DNA of 10,983 bases from Clostridiales bacterium (lineage in GTDB: Bacteria; Bacillota_A; Clostridia; Lachnospirales; Lachnospiraceae): assembly GCA_030154385.1 (NCBI GenBank), contig JASKJZ010000045.1:1-10983 (forward strand), written 5' to 3'. Shown in pieces: positions 7,729 through 10,983 of the stretch. Every line of letters starts with the position of its first letter. Position 1 is the stretch's first letter. Under the pieces are notes generated by a model. It saw nothing but the letters and a program-made list of their open reading frames with translations. It was not told where the DNA came from and did no database searches. Position numbers and translations under genes: made by a program.

Positions 7729-7769
7729 CGTTTCCAGCCAGAGTCGAACTGGCGACTTGCCCTTAGGAG
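7729..7769 (-). pseudogene. 3' half of a tRNA-Arg(CCU) gene; attachment site of the integrative element
   Basis: Read on the minus strand: the anticodon loop CTCCTAA (anticodon CCT), GGGCA as the 3' strand of the anticodon stem, the 4-base variable loop AGTC, a perfect T-arm (GCCAG, loop TTCGACT, CTGGC), the 3' acceptor strand TGGAAAC and discriminator G. No CCA is encoded. The order and spacing match tRNA-Arg(CCU) such as E. coli argW. The 5' half is missing: bases upstream of the loop (GTGTT) cannot pair with GGGCA, and no D-arm or 5' acceptor precedes. Identity thus ends at the anticodon loop, a common crossover point of tyrosine integrases, and an integrase gene lies on that side. The intact gene should stand at the other end of the element. 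Confidence 0.85.
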
Positions 7770-7839
7770 AACACTTTGGTGCTGTAAAGTGCAGTCAACC
7801 TTAGGAACTTTATATAAAGGAAAGCATCGTATTTACTGC

Positions 7840-7858
7840 ATTCCTTGTAATTCCTTGT
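7840..7858. repeat. Tandem direct repeat ATTCCTTGT, possible integrase arm-type sites
   Basis: Two exact 9-base copies with a 10-base period lie about 70 bases from the tRNA fragment, with an imperfect third copy at 7946-7954. One helical turn of spacing suits side-by-side protein binding. The link to the integrase is an inference. Confidence 0.45.
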
Positions 7859-7908
7859 CAAAATAAGAAAATAGATTATCCGCCTGGAAAACCTCATCGG
7901 GGTGTCAA

Positions 7909-8022
7909 TTAGGTGCTTTTTCCACCCGTAGGGTTCAACCATTGAGTTCCTTGGATTTCATAGCTATGACCATCATTCTCGATAGTTATGCAGTACTGAC
8001 TGTCTATATTCTTATTAGATAT
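7909..8022 (-). pseudogene. Protein-like open frame without start codon, possible gene remnant
   Basis: On the minus strand 37 sense codons run from ATA at 8022 to TAA at 7911-7909. The predicted end reads ENDGHSYEIQGTQWLNPTGGKST, a composition typical of a real protein (listed residues about 15-37). No ATG, GTG or TTG starts the frame; two TAA codons precede it in frame (8028-8023). It may be the tail of a decayed small gene, for example one once encoded at the element end, or chance. I do not recognise the family. Confidence 0.25.
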
Positions 8023-8029
8023 TTATTAC

Positions 8030-8058
8030 ATTATAACGTGTATGAAGTCGAATGTCGA
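8030..8058 (-). promoter_or_regulatory. Strong-looking promoter directed toward the attachment site
   Basis: On the minus strand TCGACA (8058-8053), a 17-base spacer and a perfect TATAAT (8035-8030). Transcription would start near 8023 and run across the non-coding end and the tRNA fragment to the terminator at 7695. In the excised circle it would read through attP into the other end of the element. Confidence 0.55.
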
Positions 8059-8165
8059 TATTTTTTTGACCATCATTGGCTGATACATACTGATTCTACC
8101 TCGCGTTTATATCTGTATTAGCAATTTTTATTGCATTAACAAATATGATTATTTCTTTACTCTAT

Positions 8166-8234
8166 TAATATAGAAGAAACACGTTCATTTTAATGCTATT
8201 TTTGCATATTTTATAACTTATTTCTTCTATATTA
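8166..8234. repeat. 14-bp perfect inverted repeat just behind int
   Basis: TAATATAGAAGAAA (8166-8179) and its exact complement TTTCTTCTATATTA (8221-8234) are separated by 41 bases, within which GCTA/TTTGCAT bases can form a small inner hairpin. It starts 8 bases after the int stop. It lacks the GC-rich stem and T-run of a good terminator; it may be a weak terminator, an mRNA-end stabiliser or a protein site. Confidence 0.55.
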
Positions 8235-8242
8235 TTTGGTGT

Positions 8243-9628
8243 TCATCGTCTTGCTAATGACGTAAGAAGAGCAGCCATATCCGGATTCGCTAATACTTTC
8301 ATCAGTAGCTCTGGATCCACTCCATCTGGTATTGCCACCGTATTCTCTTTCTTATCATGACCTTTTATATCTGGATTCATATCTTCTCCGCTATAAAATG
8401 CATTTTCCATAAGTTCTGCATTCTTTCTACGGTCTTCATCTATGATATGACCATAAACTTCTGTTACCATATTAGCCTGTGCATGACCAGAATCTCCCTG
8501 AACCGCTTTAATATCTCCACCACTTAATTTCAGCTTATAAGTAACACTGGTATGTCGAATGCTGTGAAATACTACATCAGGAAGACCTTGTTCGTCAATA
8601 ATCTGCTGCATCTTATCTCTTAGATTGCTGTCACCAATAGGAAATCCAAATGTCGTAGCCATAACCAAATTGTAATCTTGATATTCGGATCCAAGTGCTT
8701 CCTTCACTTCATCCTGTTCTTTTTTCAGTTCCACCAGACACAATGCAACCGATTTTGGTATATAAACTCTTCGAATACTGCTTTCTGTCTTAGGTGTTTT
8801 TAGCACACGAACGGTTTTATTATCTTTTTTTATGGAAGGAAATATCAATATAACTTCTTTCGAGTTAAGTTCTTCCACTGCTTTTTTTGATACACGTTCC
8901 ACCTGCTTATTTACATTGATATATGCACGATTCTCATTAATCGCTTCCTCTGTTATATCCACACAGTCCCATGTCAATCCAAGCAATTCTCCTAAACGAA
9001 GGGTTGCTGTGAAACTAAGATGAAAAGCAACTTGCAGCCATTTATGATTACACGCATTTATTGCTTGCATCAGCATATCAGCTGTCCATATCTCTCTTTT
9101 TGCTTTCTTATGTTTGGGAACAGTTGCATCTTCCGCAGGATTCTTCTCCATCATATTCCATTTCTTACCCTGTCTGAAACAACTTCTAAGAATTTTATGA
9201 ATCTCATTCACTGTAGAGGTCGATATTGTTTTACTACCATCTTTATTCCTGAAACCTTTTACCGCCGGCATACTTAACAACTGTTGATAATACTTCTCTA
9301 AAAAATGTGTATTTATTTTCTTCAGATCTGTCTCTCCAATGGTTGGAATAATGTAATTGTTAATAATAGAAATATTCCCATCATACGTAGATACACCCCA
9401 TTTATCTCGACCATATATCTTAATATATTCTTGTAACAGTTCCTCTAATTTTGCACACTTCTGAACCTCGAATTTTCCTGTGGCCATTTTATACTCAATT
9501 TCCTTCTTTCGAGTATTGGCTTCATTATGGGAACTGAAACTTTCTGATTTCTGATGAATAGATCCATCCTCATCTCGCACCTTATATACAACACTGTATT
9601 TTTTACCACGTTTTCTTATAAAAGCCAT
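8243..9628 (-). CDS. int: Tyrosine-type site-specific integrase of the integrative element
   Basis: This integrase recombines the element's attP with its chromosomal site, here the tRNA-Arg gene 470 bases away. The 461 residues comprise an N-terminal arm-binding domain (about 1-55, MAFIRKRGKKYSVVYKVRDEDG), a SAM-like core-binding domain (about 58-165) and a catalytic domain (about 178-405). All active-site residues are visible: Arg211 in TLRLGELLGLTW, Lys280 in KTPKTES, His355 and Arg358 in HSIRHT, His381 in SGHA, and Tyr392 in VYGH, the nucleophile that joins DNA. The architecture is that of Tn916/phage-type integrases of Firmicutes. A tail of ~69 residues continues after Tyr392 and ends with DPELLMKVLANPDMAALL, longer than usual. 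GGGAGG 8 bases upstream supports the start. The gene appears intact, so the element could still be mobile if an excision factor exists. Confidence 0.95.
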   Translation of the reverse strand: MAFIRKRGKKYSVVYKVRDEDGSIHQKSESFSSHNEANTRKKEIEYKMATGKFEVQKCAKLEELLQEYIKIYGRDKWGVSTYDGNISIINNYIIPTIGETDLKKINTHFLEKYYQQLLSMPAVKGFRNKDGSKTISTSTVNEIHKILRSCFRQGKKWNMMEKNPAEDATVPKHKKAKREIWTADMLMQAINACNHKWLQVAFHLSFTATLRLGELLGLTWDCVDITEEAINENRAYINVNKQVERVSKKAVEELNSKEVILIFPSIKKDNKTVRVLKTPKTESSIRRVYIPKSVALCLVELKKEQDEVKEALGSEYQDYNLVMATTFGFPIGDSNLRDKMQQIIDEQGLPDVVFHSIRHTSVTYKLKLSGGDIKAVQGDSGHAQANMVTEVYGHIIDEDRRKNAELMENAFYSGEDMNPDIKGHDKKENTVAIPDGVDPELLMKVLANPDMAALLTSLARR

Positions 9629-9636
9629 ATTACAAG

Positions 9637-9642
9637 CCTCCC
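9637..9642 (-). promoter_or_regulatory. Ribosome binding site of int
   Basis: GGGAGG on the minus strand, 8 bases before the ATG at 9628, and only 4 bases past the stop of the upstream remnant. Confidence 0.8.
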
Positions 9643-9646
9643 ATAA

Positions 9647-9742
9647 TTATCTTAGTTTTTCTCTTGTTAACTCGCTTTTTCTTACTTTTTCATTTTTTAT
9701 AGAATAGCTTTCTTCGTCAATGTCATTCCCCATGGCCTTAAA
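9647..9742 (-). pseudogene. 3' remnant of the gene upstream of int, probably cut by the IS110-family insertion
   Basis: On the minus strand an open frame ends at TAA 9649-9647, 18 bases before int. Its last ~28 codons read like a real helical, charged C-terminus, including DIDEESYSIKNEK and SELTREKLR. Upstream, the frame meets TGA at 9745-9743, close to where the base composition changes and the IS non-coding flank begins. The position directly before int is usual for an excisionase or regulator gene, with near translational coupling. An ATG at 9733 would give an independent 28-residue peptide, but no ribosome site precedes it. The family cannot be identified from so short a piece. Confidence 0.5.
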
Positions 9743-9754
9743 TCATGGATATAT

Positions 9755-9826
9755 GGATGTTTGGGGTTCACTTAATAAGACGTCGTCTTATTCTGCTATG
9801 ATCGGCCTTTCCTTATCCCCAAATCC
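9755..9826 (-). ncRNA. Candidate guide (bridge/seek) RNA segment of the IS110-family element
   Basis: On the minus strand GGATTTGGGG (9826-9817) pairs with CCCCAAACATCC (9766-9755), leaving a 2-base bulge, and encloses 50 bases. Inside is an 8-bp perfect hairpin, AATAAGAC(3)GTCTTATT (9774-9792). A stem closing a loop with another hairpin resembles the loop-bearing arms of IS110 bridge RNAs. The RNA would probably begin further upstream in the 9745-10046 flank. No core dinucleotide, guide complementarity or transcript end could be established here. Confidence 0.4.
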
Positions 9827-10046
9827 TTACGGCAGCCTAACCTCCCATGTCATACGGGATCACCTATACCTCAGGGTCCTGAATTCCTTCGTTCTGCTTA
9901 TCCATAAAGGGGCGTCATGATGCTCCTTCGCTGAGTCTCTGCTCTGATGGTGAAAAATCTGACTTCGGCTCTCTATGTTTTGTTTCTTTTTCTGTTTCAT
10001 TCAGCACCTGCTGGTGGACGTCTTCCTGAATTCTTCAGTTTTCTTC

Positions 10047-10982
10047 TTATCCTATCGCTGGCTGTCTGTGTATATCAGACATCATCTTTTGTGCATCATA
10101 CGACACACCTTTGGTCAAAATAGCATAGAAGATTCGTATCAGCTTACAGCTGATGGCGATCACGGATTGCTTCTTTTTCAGTGGATTATTCGCTCTGGTA
10201 GTATAATATTCATGCAGGGCATGGAACTCTGGGTTCTTTGATATCAGTGGAATTGCAGCATTGAACAGTACAGCTCGCAGCTTACTTCGACCTCGTTTGC
10301 TTATGGTCGTCTGCCCTTTATGCTTTCCAGAACTATTTTCCCTTAATGAAAGTCCTGCCAGCTTTTGTATCTGTTTTGGTGATTCGAAACGCCTCGCATC
10401 ACCGATCTCAGCCAGAAATCCGGCAACCGTAATCAGTCCTATACCTTTGATGGCAAGCATATGCTCGCTTTCGGGTATCTTTTTACACAAACTTTCTATC
10501 TCATTCATAACGGATTCAAGCTGTGCCATTTTGTACGCATAATCCTCAAGCAGTAGTTTCATTTCGTACTCAGCGGCCGAAGATCCTTTCTTTAAGCCGA
10601 TGCTCCGCTTTGCTGTCTCACACAGGGTCGTTGCCCTTTTCATTCCAACAGCACGCAGTTTTGCGTCACGCCAGATTTGATTTATATTCTCGGCTCCGAG
10701 TTCCACGATTGCTTCAGGTGTACACGCTTTCTTTAGAAGCAGCATACTGCTTTGTGATTCATAATCCCCGAATACATCTTTATATTCAGGAAAGTATATG
10801 GCAAACCATCTGGCAAATCTGTTTTTAATCTGGGTAAGTTCCCTAGTTAGTCGCTTCCGATTTGCTGCCATAATTCTTAGATCTGCATACACACCATCTG
10901 GTGTATATGGAGTGGAATATCTTCCTTCGATCACAAGTTTTGCTATTACCTTAGGATCCTTGTTGTCATTCTTACTTTGGCT
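10047..10982 (-). CDS. IS110-family transposase, C-terminal part (5' end beyond the window)
   Basis: IS110-family recombinases cut and join DNA with a RuvC-like DEDD domain plus a C-terminal serine domain, guided by an RNA made by the element. The frame is open to the window edge; 311 residues are visible. The GTG at 10934 is an internal Val. Residues 4-15 of the visible part, KNDNKDPKVIAK, match the last acidic motif of the RuvC-like domain (typically K-N-D-x2-D). A long helical linker follows (about 35-165). The Transposase_20 domain comes next, with the helix-hairpin-helix MLAIKGIGLITVAGFLAEIG (about 175-194) and KLAGLSLRENSSGKHKGQ (about 207-224); one of the two adjacent Ser residues (217, 218) should be the catalytic serine. 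ISKRGRSKLR follows. The frame is intact throughout, so the copy may be active. Confidence 0.9.
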   Translation of the reverse strand, partial: SQSKNDNKDPKVIAKLVIEGRYSTPYTPDGVYADLRIMAANRKRLTRELTQIKNRFARWFAIYFPEYKDVFGDYESQSSMLLLKKACTPEAIVELGAENINQIWRDAKLRAVGMKRATTLCETAKRSIGLKKGSSAAEYEMKLLLEDYAYKMAQLESVMNEIESLCKKIPESEHMLAIKGIGLITVAGFLAEIGDARRFESPKQIQKLAGLSLRENSSGKHKGQTTISKRGRSKLRAVLFNAAIPLISKNPEFHALHEYYTTRANNPLKKKQSVIAISCKLIRIFYAILTKGVSYDAQKMMSDIHRQPAIG

Positions 10983-10983
10983 G

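Larger units (their letters stand above)
7770..8242. other. Non-coding end of the integrative element between attachment site and int
   Basis: No convincing gene is visible. The stretch holds a hairpin CACTTT(8)AAAGTG beside the tRNA fragment (7772-7791); a second CCTTAGGA (7799-7806) echoing the one in the tRNA anticodon loop; tandem ATTCCTTGT (7840-7848, 7850-7858) with a related GTTCCTTGG (7946-7954); TGACCATCATT twice, 100 bases apart (7967, 8067); a minus-strand promoter (8030-8058); a protein-like open frame without start (7909-8022); the hairpin GCAAT-TTTT-ATTGC near 8120-8133; and a 14-bp inverted repeat (8166-8234). Such repeats are what integrase arm sites and excision-factor sites look like, but the functions are inferred. 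Confidence 0.6.
7729..10983. mobile_element. Integrative element (prophage or ICE/IME), int-proximal end, continues past the window
   Basis: The left boundary is the tRNA-Arg half gene (7729-7769). Inside it are a 470-base non-coding end with short repeats, a complete tyrosine integrase, a truncated gene and an IS110-family insertion. Nothing in view tells phage from conjugative element, because the cargo is outside the window. The assignment rests on the tRNA-fragment plus integrase arrangement. Confidence 0.75.
9745..10983 (-). mobile_element. IS110-family insertion sequence (IS1111-like layout), partial
   Basis: The element comprises a transposase of the DEDD/Ser type running off the right edge and about 300 bases of non-coding DNA downstream of its stop. 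The flank is less AT-rich than the neighbouring int gene. IS110-family elements have no terminal inverted repeats at their tips and make no clear target duplication, so the left border (about 9733-9755) is only estimated from where the int-upstream reading frame breaks. A long flank behind, not before, the transposase is the arrangement of the IS1111 branch. Confidence 0.65.

Noticed and set aside
7729..7810. A complete tRNA gene (type II with long variable arm, or tRNA-Tyr because of CTGTAAA on the plus strand)
   Set aside because: The bases around CTGTAAA do not pair, there is no D-arm or 5' acceptor strand, and the T-arm lies on the opposite strand. The fragment fits only the 3' half of tRNA-Arg(CCU).
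8026..8088. 20-codon minus-strand ORF with GAGGT 9 bases upstream
   Set aside because: It is very short, ends in two stops and overlaps the -35 and -10 of a good promoter. There is no sign of protein-like conservation.
7770..8242. CRISPR array in the repeat-bearing stretch beside int
   Set aside because: The repeats are only 9-14 bases long, irregularly spaced and not arrayed with spacers; no cas gene is in view.
9720..10828. Several plus-strand open frames opposite the IS110-family transposase and its flank
   Set aside because: They are antisense to the transposase or to the structured flank, lack ribosome sites and show no recognisable domains.

Overview
The window looks like chromosomal DNA of a low-GC Gram-positive bacterium of the class Clostridia, perhaps a Lachnospiraceae-type organism. 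The reasons are an AT-rich sequence, strong AGGAGG-type ribosome binding sites, a bacterial V-type (A/V) ATPase operon, a DacF-like carboxypeptidase and a tRNA gene without an encoded CCA. The genus is an inference, not a proof.

Positions 1-7730 are core chromosome. On the + strand, the end of V-ATPase subunit A is followed by complete subunits B and D and a rho-independent terminator. A sigma-A-like promoter then precedes a secreted, membrane-anchored D-Ala-D-Ala carboxypeptidase. A hairpin at about 3984-4015 separates it from a convergent minus-strand pair: a two-TM coiled-coil protein with three FliM-like motifs, then a KapD-like DEDDh exonuclease with a zinc-ribbon-like tail. Further right, also on the minus strand, is a somewhat unusual seryl-tRNA synthetase with its own promoter and terminator.

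Positions from about 7729 to the right edge are accessory DNA. Only the 3' half of a tRNA-Arg(CCU) gene is present (7729-7769), cut at the anticodon loop and still followed by its own terminator. A 470-base non-coding stretch with short repeats comes next, then a complete tyrosine integrase. This is the classic arrangement for an integrative element (prophage or ICE/IME) inserted in a tRNA gene; the intact tRNA copy would be at the far end, outside the window. Just upstream of the integrase is a 3' remnant of another gene. Immediately beyond it lies an IS110-family element whose transposase runs off the right edge. The IS appears to have interrupted the gene next to int. Its 300-base non-coding flank downstream of the transposase holds nested inverted repeats, as expected for the guide (bridge/seek) RNA of the IS1111-type branch.

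The points most worth a second look are the tRNA-Arg half gene as attachment site, the putative guide RNA of the IS110 element, the membrane protein with three FliM-like motifs on an exact 42-residue spacing, and an outward-facing promoter plus an unexplained open frame between int and the attachment site. I see no complete new defence or metabolic system; the cargo of the integrative element is outside the window.
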